This document shows positions 1-11,847 of a DNA stretch of 64,000 bases, piece after piece. The stretch comes from Bettongia penicillata ogilbyi (taxonomy: Eukaryota; Chordata; Mammalia; Diprotodontia; Potoroidae). Each line of letters opens with the position of its first letter. Within the stretch, counting starts at the first letter, position 1. The stretch spans positions 6,309,389 to 6,373,388 of the forward strand of contig JAJHZJ010000808.1 of assembly GCA_023548195.1 (NCBI GenBank), written 5' to 3'. The notes beneath the pieces are model-generated. The model worked only from the letters and a program-made list of their open reading frames with translations, had not been told where the DNA came from and made no database searches. Position numbers and translations under genes: made by a program.

Positions 1-1093
1 AATTATTATTTGTAGGTTCACTTTAGCTTCAATTTAACAGAGGAAAACATATTTTTTCTTGATTGTGGCATTTATGTGATCAATATTTAAAGATATATTT
101 ACAGCCTGATATCAGAAACATGTCATTTACTGCCCTCACACATGATATATTCTCTTCTACTGGTGTTCAAGGAATCTTACTATCTACATGTAACCCAAAG
201 CAGCAGTTAGTACACTTAAAAAGCAAATTAAAATCAATTTAATAATTTAAGTCAATGGATAGCAGGAGAAAATGCTTTGAAAATTACAGACATTCAGGTG
301 AAACCTAGAAAATTCAAAACTCACCTAAAAAACCCCCAACTTCTTCTTTTCAGGGTAGATATCACAAACAGAAATGTGGAACCATTTGTTTAATCATACC
401 AATGTCCATTTTCTAAATATAAATTTCATTAGATTTTACAGGAAGTTACCAGGTCCTAAGCTTTTCTATAGGCTAATCATTCATAATGATTGTTGTTAAA
501 AGTATTTATGATGATTATGGTGTCAAAAGCATGCAGAGAAGGTAGACAGCAGTGGTACCTGGTGGACTTAAATGATATTGGGAGATGGAGAGAAAGAAGG
601 CTTTATTCCAGAAGTGTGTGTGTGTTTTGCATACTATGGTCATGACGGCAGAAAGTGGCAGTGATAGTAATGAGTTTATTAGACATTTTTAAGGGTTTTT
701 ATATTAAAGTTATAAAAGTAAAATAATACACAAAATGGGAAATTTAAATGTCCATATTTCTAAATTCCTTCCCAGATGCATTTATCACAGATATAGAAGA
801 TTTTCATATTAGTGAGCTATGGAATGTAATACTTCAGAGATTCCACCATTACATTTGTAAAATAACCAAACTGCAACCAGAAACAATGACCACATATCAT
901 AGTAAATATCCAATGTATTCTGAGGAGAATCTACCTCACAGAATTACAATCTACCTCACAGAATTACAATCTATCCACTATCTTGTTTTGAGAGAGAAAG
1001 AGAAAGAGAGAGAGGGAGGTGATAATAAAATGATAGGATGCAAACATTTTGAAGAAATAAAAACTGAAAGTCTGAAAGATCTTTAGGGCTTAC
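1..1093 (-). other. ATP8A1 intron downstream of exon w13
   Basis: The next coding exon (the human NSQFGDEKTF segment) is not present, so the intron runs off the window. The 112-codon plus-strand ORF at 748-1086 has no recognisable domain and includes a tandem duplication. I see no other feature. Confidence 0.85.
931..970. repeat. 20-bp tandem duplication
   Basis: CTACCTCACAGAATTACAAT occurs twice, exactly head to tail, at 931-950 and 951-970. A recent local duplication. Confidence 0.97.
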
Positions 1094-1138
1094 CAATCTT
1101 CAGTAGAATACCCATAATCCTCAGGCTCAGGGAAATGG
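1094..1138 (-). CDS. ATP8A1: ATP8A1 cassette exon w13, 45 bp
   Basis: A 45-bp exon completing G432 and encoding HFPEPEDYGYSTED plus two bases of a Trp codon. It aligns with human HVPEPEDYGCSPDEW (433-447). The acceptor CTCTATGAAG has a long upstream pyrimidine tract; the donor is GTAAGC. Start and end phases are equal, so skipping removes exactly 15 residues in frame. That matches the human short isoform, which I recall lacking 15 residues here. It is the most diverged exon in the window, as expected for a loop between the P- and N-domains. Confidence 0.93.
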
Positions 1139-2339
1139 CTTCATAGAGAGCAAAAGGAAAAATAGAAAAAGAGGGAAAATAATCACAGAAAGGCTAAAAA
1201 AAGGAAAGCATGAATAGATGTATTAAAAGATAACTATGAAAGTTAAGGAACAGAATTATTAGTAAATTTCAAAAGAATGGTTGTTAATAATAACAAATAT
1301 ATCAAGATGACAAGTAATATATAATTGGTGGAATCTTAAATATGCAGGATTACTAAGGTACAGTCTCTGACAGCCAAGAAGTTCCCTGATATTTTAAATA
1401 AGAGTAATTTGATAAGACATCCCCTACACACACATTTACATATGCATCCAAACCCATACAAATTTATATACAAATGCAAATAGTTGGCCCTTAAAGCTTG
1501 TTGGTGGCTGAAGTCAGTGGACAAAGTAATCATATAAATAATGCAGCCAATATAAAGTGCAGGGATTTATCAGCGAGACATAAACATGCTTTACTATGGG
1601 ACATTCTAGCAGATTGCAAATTTCCTTATTTTTATTTGAGGAGATACTTTCAAGACCCTAGGGTGATATATGTGTGATAAATTACTCATTTCTTATTTGC
1701 ATAAAGCAAAGATATTAACACAATTCTATTTAATCATAAAATTAATATTTTTAAACCAAATTATCAAAATATTTCCACTATAGCAGTAATTTAACTACAT
1801 AAAATCTTTAACCACAAATATCTAATGTATTCAAAGCGCCTCAATAACTCTCATACATAATATGTACTAGTGAAGTCTTAAATATCTGATTAACTTCTTC
1901 AACAAATATTTACTTCTGAACACAGGAATACTTCCTAAGTAGACAGTGTGAAATCTCTGTCTCATCAAAAAAATTAATTTCAATTTCTGGGATTAAACAT
2001 GACTCAATATTATTCATCCAATGACATTAACAATAGGGAAGTGTCAAAGAATTTAAAAAACAAAAATATCACTTTTGGGGAACACAACTTTAAGATAACC
2101 TGAAGAAAAGAAGACAAAAGGCAAAGATTCTGGCTCAAAATCTTATTCAATTTTTTTTAATGGTACATTAAATGATTTTGAAGGAAAAAGATTTGGTTCT
2201 TTAAGACGCTGATGGCTAGGATGCAGTTCTACCTTCTCAATCTTTAATGCCTGGTTAATCTTCCTCTTTTCCATTTAGCCAAATCAAATTTGATCACTGT
2301 AGCGTTTCTTGGATTTCCTAATTCTCTAACTCTCTTTAC

Positions 2340-2900
2340 CTCTTAGCCACATTAGTCTTCCGATAGAAGCTCCTTATCAGATCGTCATCTCCCAAGACTC
2401 CTAATTTAGTGTTCTCTTCCATGATCATCTCACCCTCTCCCGTTCACCACACTTAACCAGCTCTCATCGCTCCACATGGCCCTCTATAAGCACATTCCCT
2501 GGATGTTGTCATTTAAACACTACCCTCACAAATGCCCTCTGCTTCTCTGTTTCATAGTCCTCTTGCTGTATCAATCCAAGCCTCTGAATTACCTATCCCT
2601 TATCTCCACTTCCTCTTTCACTGCCACCAAACCTAAGAACAAGTCATAAAGCCACACTTAACTAGCTCATTACAAATTCATGCTAGCCAGCTTCAAATGG
2701 GCCTTTACTGAAGCTTAGTGGTTCACCTCTTCTTTTCTTTTTCTTTTTCCTCCACCATTCTCAATTTGCCCAGCACTCTTTCAATAAACTCTCATTTTGT
2801 TCAAAAGCAACAGTTCCACTTCTCCCAACCCTGATGCTCCTTTTTCCATTCTTGGCACACTGGCCACTCTGCTGCTTAAGCGAACAAATCCAGGTCAACA
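2340..2900 (+). mobile_element. L2 LINE fragment, 5' part of ORF
   Basis: Pyrimidine-rich plus-strand region (CACATTCCCTGGATGTTGTC, CCTTATCTCCACTTCCTCTT) resembling the region before the L2 RT. Low confidence in boundaries. Confidence 0.5.
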
Positions 2901-3154
2901 GGCAAAAATACTTGCTTCTTCTCCTCTTTCACATATCTAGATGGAGAAACAGAATGTTGGAGTGGAAATGATGACTTCATCTCAGAATTCATGACAGGAA
3001 AGGAAGTCTAGGGAGAGTCTGACATGTAACCTAGTATTTAAAAGAGCAGATTTCATAGGGTTGAAGGGATCTCATGACCTAAAATTCCCCAGGAGTCATC
3101 TACTAGGGTTCAGAAAAGCACAACGGATGGCAAGCTCTCAAGCATAAAATTCTC

Positions 3155-3430
3155 ACCAGGCATGGTAGTACATACCCATAATCCCTGCAACAAGAGAAGA
3201 CTGGGGCTGGTGATTCACAAGTTTGCGAGTTCTGAGATATCATAGGGATAAAGCTTTTAGGGTTTCCTCACTAAGTCTAGCACTAATATAGTGAAACTCT
3301 GAGAGCAGAGAATTGCTGCCAAAGGAGTGGGGAACCAGTCATGGCTGGACAAGTAGAGTAGGTTAACTTTTCTGTGTCAATCAGGGTTGTGAGTGGCGCT
3401 GTACGTTCAGCTGAGGAGATAAGACAGAAA
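3155..3430 (+). pseudogene. 7SL (SRP) RNA pseudogene, nearly full length
   Basis: Collinear with 7SL RNA from its 5' end. CCAGGCATGGTAGTACATAC matches the GCCGGGCGCGGTGGCGCG start; CATAATCCC matches the TGTAGTCCC step. CACTAAGTCTAGCACTAATA then TAGTGA matches CACTAAGTTCGGCATCAATATGGTGA. The S-domain follows: TGCCAAAGGAGTGGGGAACC, then GTAGAGTAGGTTAACTTTTC, TGTGTCAATCAG and GTGGCGCTGTACGTTCAG. The central S domain is retained, so this is a copy of 7SL RNA itself, not an Alu-like SINE. Many point changes mark it as old and non-functional. The 3' end fades into a purine tract. Alignment is from memory. Confidence 0.85.
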
Positions 3431-3562
3431 AAAGGGAGGGGACACGAGAAGAAGGGAGGGTGAAGAGAAGAGAGCAGAGAGGGAGAGAAAGAAGGAGAGG
3501 AGAGGAAAGAGAACACTTCAGCAGGAGAGGGAAAGGAATAGGGAGAGGGGGAGAGGAGAATG
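3431..3562. repeat. GA-rich (purine) tract
   Basis: About 130 bp, almost all purine on the plus strand (GGGAGGGGACACGAGAAGAA, AGAGAGGGAGAGAAAGAAGG). It follows the 7SL pseudogene and may have grown from its A-rich end. Lys/Arg/Glu-rich and Ser/Pro-rich ORFs here are low-complexity artefacts. Confidence 0.9.
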
Positions 3563-4219
3563 AAATTCTGAAAGCACATAGAGAAGCAATTCTTATGAAG
3601 AGGGAATGTCTAAAGTTGTCTAAAGGGACTGAGGCAGATGAATGGGCAATTAATTAACTGACTGAGACTTTGCAGACATAGGTACTGAATATGGAAGGAG
3701 GGTAGATAAAGAAAAGACATTAAAAAAAGAGAGAGAAAAGGGAACCATGGCAGAGCTCTGTAAGGACAGTGTAAGAAACACTAATATTCAAAAGTGGCAA
3801 GAAAATCGAAGGAGAAAAAGGTGTTTTTCTTTTTTAAAAGGCAGCAAGGCTTAAAGAGAGAGTACTGCTGCTTGAGGTAGATGGATAAAATTATAATAGA
3901 AAATAAATAGAAGATGGTTCCTCAAGTTTTATTTTGGCACTGGAGAGAACAAAAAAAAAATGGCTTCTAGGGAAGTGAAACCCAAGGTAACCAGAGAAGT
4001 AGTAGGCAAACAGCTTACTGCCCTCACTAAGTTTAGTTATCAAGTCTGAATGAATACAATACCAGGGTGCCAAAAAAACCAAACTGGCACTCATTTAAGG
4101 ATCTAAGTGCCAGTGATTCCTGGAAGATTTTGGAGACTGGGAGAGAAATTGAAGGACTCAAGAAGAGAAAAATTTAAAAATGGGTCAGTGAGTTTGACTT
4201 GACTTTCCATTATTGTGCC

Positions 4220-4466
4220 ACAGTGTATCACAATGGATAGAGAGCTGAGTCTGGAATTAGGAAGACATGAGTTCAAATCTAGCCTCAGACACTAGCTCTG
4301 TGACCCCTTGGCAATTCACTTAATCTGTCTGCCTCAGTTTCCTCAACTGTAAAATGGGGCTAATAACAGTACCTAGCTTCCAGGGTTGTTTGTAAAGCTC
4401 AAAGGAGATAACATTTTTATAAAGTTCCTGGCATTTAGAAGCCACTTAATAAATGCTAGTTCCCTT
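4220..4466 (+). mobile_element. MIR/THER-like SINE, full length
   Basis: CAGTGTATCACAATGGATAG start, GTCTGGAATTAGGAAGACAT, TGCCTCAGTTTCCTCAACTG, AAATGGGGCTAATAACAGTA, and 3' end CACTTAATAAATGCTAGTTC. Among the best-preserved MIR-type copies here. Confidence 0.88.
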
Positions 4467-4579
4467 CCCCCTTGCTCTCAGATAAAATCGTAGAATGTAC
4501 TATTAAGGAGATAATTAGAAAACATTTAAAATAGGAAGAAATGATCACAAAGCGCCAGGGTTTATCAAGAAGACATCAT

Positions 4580-5665
4580 GAAGACCAAATTCATTTTTTT
4601 TTCAATGTTTGAAGACCAGGAGAAATTGTAGATAGTACTGACCACGATTTTAGCCAAGGATTGAAAAAAGTGAGGACAAGATGTACAGTCTTGAGTTAAA
4701 TGATCAGTGCATTCAGACCCAAAGAGTAGTCACCAATGATTCACTGTCAGTTTGGAAACAGATGTCTAAGAAGGGTGGGGGAGATGTCTTTTCAAGGATT
4801 TGTGCTTGGCCCTTTTCTATTTAATATTTTAATCAATGATTTGGTTGAATCTATATAGGGTACTCTCATGAAATCTGCAGATGACAAAAAGCTGGGAAAG
4901 ATAGCTCACGTACGAAATGTCAAGTCCAAAAACAATCTTCATAGAACAGAACATTGGGCCAAATTAAAAAATACTAGATTTCATAGGAACAAATATAAAG
5001 TCTTATATCTATCTGGTTTTCAAGTCTAAGACTACCAGGGCTTTGATAAAGGTCAATTCCTCTGAAGATATCAGAAGATTTAGTGGTGTGCAAACACACT
5101 GTATATGTAATTTCATATGGCAGTCAAAAGTAAGTTATGCATATCATACTGGCCAAGGAGAGTGTGAGTCCATTAAATTCAACAAACATGTGCCCTCCAG
5201 GAGCAAGGCACAATGCTAATCCCTCGTCAGACAAAGAGGGAGTATTAAGTTCAGTACTGGGTATATTTTAGGAAGGTCACTGACAAGGTCTGGTTGGAGG
5301 AACTGGGACTATTTAACCCAGAGAAGGGAAAGCTTAGGGTGGGCATGCATGAAATAGAATCATGAAAAAGAGCTGACCTAGACTTGATCTGTCTGGCTCT
5401 AGGAAGCAGCAGTAAAAGCAATGGATGGAAATCGTGAAGAATAAGTGTCAGGCTTTATGTTAGGAAAGGCTAAAATTAGGGAAATTCATCCTCACAGTTA
5501 GAGTTATCCCAAAGTGGGCTGTCCTAGAAGGGACCGGATCACCTTGCATGAGACGCCACGTGCCTCTTGACTACTTTTTAAGTATGTTGCCATTGGGCTT
5601 CTTGTTCCCATCTGGGTGTGGAACACATGGTTCCTGAGGTCACTTCTAACTCTGAGATTTTGTGG
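4580..5665 (+). mobile_element. L3/CR1-type LINE fragment
   Basis: About 1.1 kb on the plus strand. The decayed RT reads VLGPFLFNILINDLVESI (near 4805-4855), then SADDKKLGKIA, the degenerate form of the FADDTKL catalytic block (near 4876-4905). The 3' part includes GGAACTGGGACTATTTAACC (5299) and ends AACTCTGAGATTTTGTG. Stops and frameshifts make it inactive. Confidence 0.8.
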
Positions 5666-5879
5666 GCAGCTTCCTCCTTCAATTTCTCTCCCTTTGGTTC
5701 GTGTAATGCTTCTCATCTAAATTCTCTAGACAGTTTTTCTCCACCTCCTTTGCTAAGGTCTTGTCTCCTTCTGTCCCTGAAGTCTGAAGAGCCCTCCTTA
5801 TGGTTTCCAGCTCCTCTTTCCATCCTACAGTGTTTCTTCTTAAGAACATGAAATAATCTGGTTTCAACTACCCTTTCTC

Positions 5880-6815
5880 TACTGTGTCATCCTGATCTCA
5901 CTCTCCATCTCCAACTGCTATTAAAAATTTCCATTTAGATATCCTGCTGTCACTTCAAATTCAACATGTGCAAAAATCAAGTTTATCATCAGCTTCCAAC
6001 TTTTCTATTATTGGTAATGGTTATCACCATTCTTGCAGTCTTAATTCTTAGGCAAAAGATCTCAATCAATTTTAAATCCTTCTTCATTCCCTCAGTACTC
6101 ACATTCCTACTACAGATCCTACTTATCTTCCTTCTCTTTCCCATTACCACCCGAATTCATCCCTTACCACCTCATATCAGAGAAGCTATAAGGATCTTTA
6201 ATAAGATTCCTTGCCTCAAGTTTCTTTTCTTCCTCACAGCTAAAATGCACAAAACTGTCAAATCAATTCCCTAAACGATTAACTTAATCCTTTTATTTAC
6301 TTGCTCAAAAATCTTTGCTGGCAGCCCATTTGAATGAAAATCCCGACTCCTAACCTGGCTTTTACAGCACAGTCCATCCGTATCACGCAGTCTTCCTCTG
6401 TGAGATTACCTTTTAGGACCATAGTACATGGCTGCTTCTTTCCCACTGCTCTGTATCTGCTCATGTTTTTCTCCTCACCTTCACCATCCATCCCACCACC
6501 AGTCCTTCTTCCTTCCTCTTTATCTAACTTCAAAGTACAGCTCAAAGTCCACCTCTTTCAGGAAGGCTTCTTTCTTAGACAAATCCCATCTCACCTTATC
6601 ACCAAATAAATACTTAACCACTTCATTTCTTTGAAAATCACGTATTACTGTCTCCTGAGAGCTTTTATTTTTGTCTTAATATTGTCTTCGTACAGGCATC
6701 CTAACCAGACTATAAACTCTCTGAAGGCAGGCGTCTGCTTTTTTTTGTATTCCATACAGCATCTAGCCCAGAATACAAAGCAGCCACTTAACAAATATTC
6801 TTGTTGCTTCACTTC
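5880..6815 (+). mobile_element. L2 LINE fragment, 3' half with tail
   Basis: L2 remnants from CACTTCAAATTCAACATGTG (5951) through CTCAAAGTCCACCTCTTTCA (6541) to the tail CTATAAACTCTCTGAAGGCA (6710) and TTAACAAATATTCTTGTTG. Several overlapping short ORFs on both strands come from this LINE. Confidence 0.75.
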
Positions 6816-7679
6816 GAGTAGGTGCAAGAGATTAACAGGATCTAGATTCCTACACTGTTAAATACTGTCCTCTAAAAGCCCAGAGCTACGGGTGAGATGC
6901 AGCCTTTGCTGATAGAAATTATATGCAACTTGTTCTAGGCAGATGAGTCAATGCCAGGAATGTCTGGAGCTAACAATGTACTAATATGTTCCTCCTGTTA
7001 AGCAGATAACTGTCACAGCTGGAAAATGGTCAGGAGCTATGAAAACATCCTAGGGAAGTCTTCAAATTGAGAAACTCAACATGCTTAATAATATTTGAGT
7101 TTAGTGACAAAAGTATGTACACACTAATGTCACTGTACTATTTTAACCTTTATTTTAACTTGCATATCATGGTTGTAAGAAAAAATATTATGAAACAACC
7201 AAATATGTACTGTTAGTATTTTCATTTTTTTTTGTGGAAAATGCATTAAGAAGTAGGTCATTTGGAAAATACATCTGAATTATTCTGACTTGAAGAAGAA
7301 TGGGCCTACGCACTCAGAAACAAAACCTCAATTTACTTGATGGTAATTACCCAAAAAGTGAGGTTGGAACCAAAGAAGAATTAATCACTCTACAGAGGAC
7401 TTGCCTTGAAATCTTAAACCTTTTTTAAGTTCCAAAAAAGCATCACAATTTTTAATAGTGCCTCATAATCACAAAATGTTATTAAGTTAGAAAAAATAAA
7501 ATTCATGCACACAATGACATTTTACTTTACTAAAAAATTCTTTTTAAAATCTTTTAAAATCACTGACTTACAGTGTGTAGTTATCAGTAGTTTTTATAAC
7601 AGCACATTGCTGATCTCCCCATTATGTATTGGTATGTTCATTGTGGTTCATGATCTCATTTATTACTACTCAAAGATAT

Positions 7680-7884
7680 AAGAAAAAATTCATCTCTCTG
7701 CCTCTTGCTCTTATTATTGTATCTGGCCTTGATTGGACTCCCCTCTCAATTCATTGGTCTAAGCATTCCTCTGCTCAAAAACCCTTAATGCTTTCAGAAA
7801 AAGATACCAAATGCTAAGCCAAAATAAACTGAAGGCCTTCCACAGTCTGGCTTGAAGCTATCTTTCCAACACTATTTCAATCAC
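7680..7884 (+). mobile_element. L2 LINE fragment
   Basis: CATTCCTCTGCTCAAAAACC then CCTTCCACAGTCTGGCTTGA resemble the L2 3' ORF region. Confidence 0.55.
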
Positions 7885-8340
7885 ATTCAATACATTTCTT
7901 AAATGCAGCAAGGCACTGTGCTAAACTCTGGGGATACACAATTTAAAAAAAATAACTTCTGTTCTCAAAGAGTTTGTAATTGATTGTGGAAATACAGTAT
8001 CTGGAATGTTAGGCATATACAGGATATAGTGTGACAGTGCTCTGGGCAAATTTGGAGAAGGGAAGGAGAGTTTCAGCAGGCAATCAGGAAAGTCTTCATG
8101 GTGGAACTGGCTTCAGAGTAGTAGAATTGCATCATGTGGAAATGAGTATGGAGTGCATTTCTGGCAATAGGGACACTTTAGATGAAAAGCATAGAGAGAC
8201 AGGATGGAAATGCTGAGTTTGGGGAATCTGATAGTCCTATTTGGCTAGAACATAGAGTTTTAACAGGAAGTAACATGAAATAAGACTAGAAAGATATGCT
8301 GGAGCAAATCTGTGGATAGAAAGTTAATAAATTGGTAAAG
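7885..8340 (+). repeat. Long copy of an old dispersed repeat
   Basis: CAATACATTTCTTAAATGCA and AACTCTGGGGATACACAA lead into CAGGAAAGTCTTCATGGTGG and AGAAAGATATGCTGGAGCAA, the same order as at 20385-21200. Family not named with confidence. The 61-codon ORF at 8031-8216 lies inside it. Confidence 0.6.
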
Positions 8341-10494
8341 TGCTCACATTCCAATTCGCCAAGATGATAGCATTAACTGTCAGTCAATTCTGGCTCTGAA
8401 GAGGGTTTCAAAAACTGCCTATGTCCATTTGAAACAGAGTCTCACACACACAAATACTTTTACTTTATAAAAAAAACTCATATTCGAGCTTGATGTATCA
8501 ATATTAGAAAATCTATAACAAGTTAAAAATAAATGATTATTTAATGATTCTGATTAATAGATACTTTTTATTTAAAAAATTTAAAATTTTTCTGATTGTG
8601 AGTAAATTATTTCAATAACTTTAAGCATGAAGTAAAAAAAAAACCATAATTATCACCATGAGAAAAAATTAAATATTCTTTAGTTATTTCTGAGGTTATG
8701 CATATGGATTTGATGTCTCTAAAATGATCATTTTGGTGGGCCAAATAAGCTACATCATTCATTAATACTTAAAAAGCAATTCTCCAGTTACAGTATAGTT
8801 TAATTTCCTTCCATATGTGCTACTTCACCACTGTATCTCACTATATTAAAGATTACAAAATTTAGGAATACATCAAGCTATTCCACTCATGTCTCAGTAA
8901 TTTAATGTCTGAAGAGGTCTATCTGAATTGTTGGAAATTTTGAATTATAGAATAATCCAAAGAACCTTAGCAATATTTTAAAAATACAAAAAAAATATTA
9001 AAATAATTTTCTTGATAAACTCAAATGACAAAACTACATTCACCATCAGGTTTCACATCCTTTTACTTGCAGCTGAAATTAATCCTTGCCTAGGTAAAAG
9101 CACCTTTATTACTTGTTAAAGATATTGGGATTGTTGCCATAAACATAACACTTCAAGAGGAAATCAATAAGGGTTGGTTGTTTCTAAACATGTATTTGGG
9201 GTAGAGAAAATAAAATCAATGATGGTTTGATATCTCCTGGAGACAATCTCCCTATTTGCTCAGCTCTCCCATACAGGGCCTAAAGGAGCACATCAGCTGT
9301 AACTGTTGCTATAATGCTGAATACATTTGCCCCGTATCACTATCTGCATATCAAGATGAGAGTCCTGATATAACCTCCACAGAAAAGTATTAAGTTAAAG
9401 GTGCACCTTACTCTCAGCAGTGTAAGGGTGCTAACTAGATCTTTAGGGAATGGAGCAAAGATTAGCATTTCAAATGTCAACTTTGCCTACAAATCCAAAA
9501 TCAGTCCTCATGTGTGTGCAGCATGGAAATGAACGTTACTGAGTTGGTATTTTGCGGGGTGTAATGTTCAAATACAAAGGAAAGATAAGTATATTTCCAT
9601 CTAATTCCTTTTAATGAATACTTTTCAAGAAACGAAACTCCTTTAAACAAGGAGTTCTAAGTACACAATTTTAAATACTGATTTGCTGCTATCTGCGCAT
9701 ACATGTGTACACATGCATATGAGGAGAAAAAACTGAATGAATGTGACCATGTATGAGTATGAAAGTGTTTTAATGACTAGTGCGCTTACTTTTTTTTAAA
9801 TAGTAAATGATAATGGCATCAGGAAAATTCCATAATATTGGTCCTCTTTAATCACATCTTTCTAGTAAATGAAGGCTCTGTGCAATTAATTTCTGGTATT
9901 ATATTCTGCATTTATCAAAAAACAGCCCCTCTAACAATTTAGACAAACAAACTTGGAAAAAAGGATAGACTCCCTCACACTAGGATCTGGGGGCCTTTAC
10001 AAACCTGATTGGGTGAGAAGAGACAGCAAATTAGGAAGGGACTCCTCTCAAGGGGACAATAAAATCATTTAAATTTGAGAACTGCCTGAGTTGAAACTGC
10101 AGTTCATAATATATGCAAGATACCCACTACTCTTATGCCAATATACTTGTGATCCCACTACTACTTCAGAAGGTTAGCAGTGGTCTTCAGAGAATCCTAA
10201 TAGAGAGCACTGGGGAGGATAACTTCAGGAAGGTCCTGAGAGCCACAATTCTAGGACTGAAAAGGGAGTGGAGCTGTGTGGGAAAATAAAATAAGACAAT
10301 CAAGTTAAAGTGACTTTCAATTCGAAAGAAAATACTTGGTGAGCTTATTATTAAGAATAAAACCAGTTAAAGGAAGATTCACCTCCAGTTTATGTTGAGG
10401 GAGGAAATAAATTAAGTTAAGCTGAGAATTTAAACTGCACCTACATGGGCCATTCTTTAACTGGGAAAAAAATAACAAAAGACAAACAACTTAC

Positions 10495-10583
10495 CCATAA
10501 GCAATTCCGGCTATTGTACACTTCTTAAACTGCATTACATTGCAAGTCAGAGTCCCAGTTTTGTCAGAAAATATGTACTTAAC
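10495..10583 (-). CDS. ATP8A1: ATP8A1 exon w12 (phosphorylation site)
   Basis: An 89-bp exon encoding residues 403-431 plus two bases of G432: [30 protein letters not shown]409 in DKTGTLT is the aspartate that receives the ATP gamma-phosphate. Counting codons from exon w1 lands exactly on 409, which checks the whole exon chain. Acceptor TGTTTAG, donor GTAAGT. Human has Val for Ile in AGIAY. Confidence 0.99.
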
Positions 10584-11369
10584 CTAAACAAATGTTTAAA
10601 AATTCACATTAAAATTCCAAAGGTCATTTTCATCCTTCTCCCTTAAAAGATGAGCACAGAGAGAGAAGCCCAATCTACTTCCTGTTTTGCTCTTCCCTGG
10701 CAACTCAATTTTAACTGATTTGTTTCTACTTAGCTCAGAGTACCTCAATTACTTTTCAATACACTTTACAGCAAGCTTCACATATGACTGCAGAATGAAC
10801 ATAAATGTGCAGTGGAAACCATTCAGATTGTACCCCAATTATGGTAATGAATGGCATAAATATGCCAAAAAATAATACTGCTTATTGTTCATAAAGAACT
10901 AAAGTACTTATCAGGGTCTCCCAAGGCAGTAAATAATGAACTAGGAATGTACAGTATTTAGGGAAGTGATGTCAAACAATAATCGATTTAATCAGACAAG
11001 CATAATTGTCATTAAACAAAAAGTGGGTAAATGGCAATAGTATATGGGAAAAGTTCTTTTATACTGCCATGAACAAAAACTTAAGAGTGTTTTTTACAGT
11101 GTTAAGTCTAAGTTGGAAGCAACTATTGATCCAAGAGATTCCTTCCTATTGATCATTTTTATGAGATCTCAAATAACACTCACTCATTCACTCAACAAGC
11201 ATTTATTATTAAGGCACTCTGCTAAGCACTAAGAATATAATAAGTAGCAAAAGACAAAGCCTGATCTCAAAAAGCTCACACTCTAATGGGGGAATACAAC
11301 ACTATATACTACTTTATCCATTTATAGCAAAAAGAAAAAAATCTAATAATGGGCATAAGATCATTGGAT

Positions 11370-11520
11370 TTTATTCAAAGATTCACAGATTTGGAGCTAG
11401 AACGAACCTGAGAAGTTGTCTAGTACAACTCCCACATTTTGTAAAACGAGGGCACTGAGGCCCACAGAATTTAAATGACCTTCCCAAGGTCATATAGTTA
11501 TTAAGAACTAGAGATTATCT
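11370..11520 (-). mobile_element. MIR-like SINE, reverse
   Basis: TCACAGATTTGGAGCTAGAA, GAGGGCACTGAGGCCCACAG and CCCAAGGTCATATAGTTATT on the plus strand. It lies in the 1.2-kb intron between w11 and w12 (10584-11769), which also holds a CATTTATTA-type repeat fragment at 11175-11300. Confidence 0.75.
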
Positions 11521-11769
11521 ATAGATAATAAATCCTCTCTATATAAATATTAGTAGTAAAATCTCAATGCCTGCTTAATAATTTTATCTTTAGAGCATAA
11601 ATTTCTTTAGATAACTCTTCCCTATAATTCTACCCCTCTCCCCATCATTTCAAAGAACACCTCACGAACAAATGCCTGTTAAACAGATTAAGTGACCTGT
11701 CTAGGATCCCCCAGGTCAGCTAGAAACAGGATTGACTCCCATTCTAATATTACGAGGTATTTCATTTAC

Positions 11770-11847
11770 CTGGCCAAGTTCTTCATTAAGATTGGATGTC
11801 CGAGCCATAGCAGAAGTGTCTGTAGGTTCATAGTGCATATCTAGATC
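11770..11847 (-). CDS. ATP8A1: ATP8A1 exon w11
   Basis: A 78-bp phase-0 exon encoding residues 377-402: DLDMHYEPTDTSAMARTS, NLNEELGQ. This cytosolic stalk leads from M4 to the P-domain. Human has Ala for Ser in DTSAM. Acceptor TTTTTAG, donor GTAAAT. A decayed reverse MIR (about 11670-11758) comes within about 12 nt of the donor. Confidence 0.97.

Larger units (their letters stand above)
1139..10494 (-). other. ATP8A1 intron between exons w12 and w13
   Basis: About 9.4 kb. It contains the 7SL pseudogene, a GA-rich tract, a MIR-like SINE, an L3/CR1 LINE, L2 pieces and a long dispersed repeat copy. The stretches 1139-2330, 6830-7640 and 8350-10490 show only AT-rich unassigned sequence. Confidence 0.9.

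Noticed and set aside
748..1086. 112-codon plus-strand ORF near the cassette exon
   Set aside because: No domain, includes a local tandem duplication and GAGA low complexity, and stops just before exon w13 on the other strand.
3155..3300. Alu-like primate SINE
   Set aside because: The start resembles Alu, but the match continues through the 7SL S domain, which Alus lack, and the rest of the window is marsupial in repeat content.
3283..3657. Ser/Pro-rich and Arg/Glu-rich ORFs on both strands
   Set aside because: Products of the GA-rich tract and 7SL pseudogene, not genes.
10495..10583. Assignment of the gene to ATP8A2 instead of ATP8A1
   Set aside because: Exon w12 and the actuator exons match ATP8A1 at positions where the two paralogues differ as I recall them ([29 protein letters not shown]).
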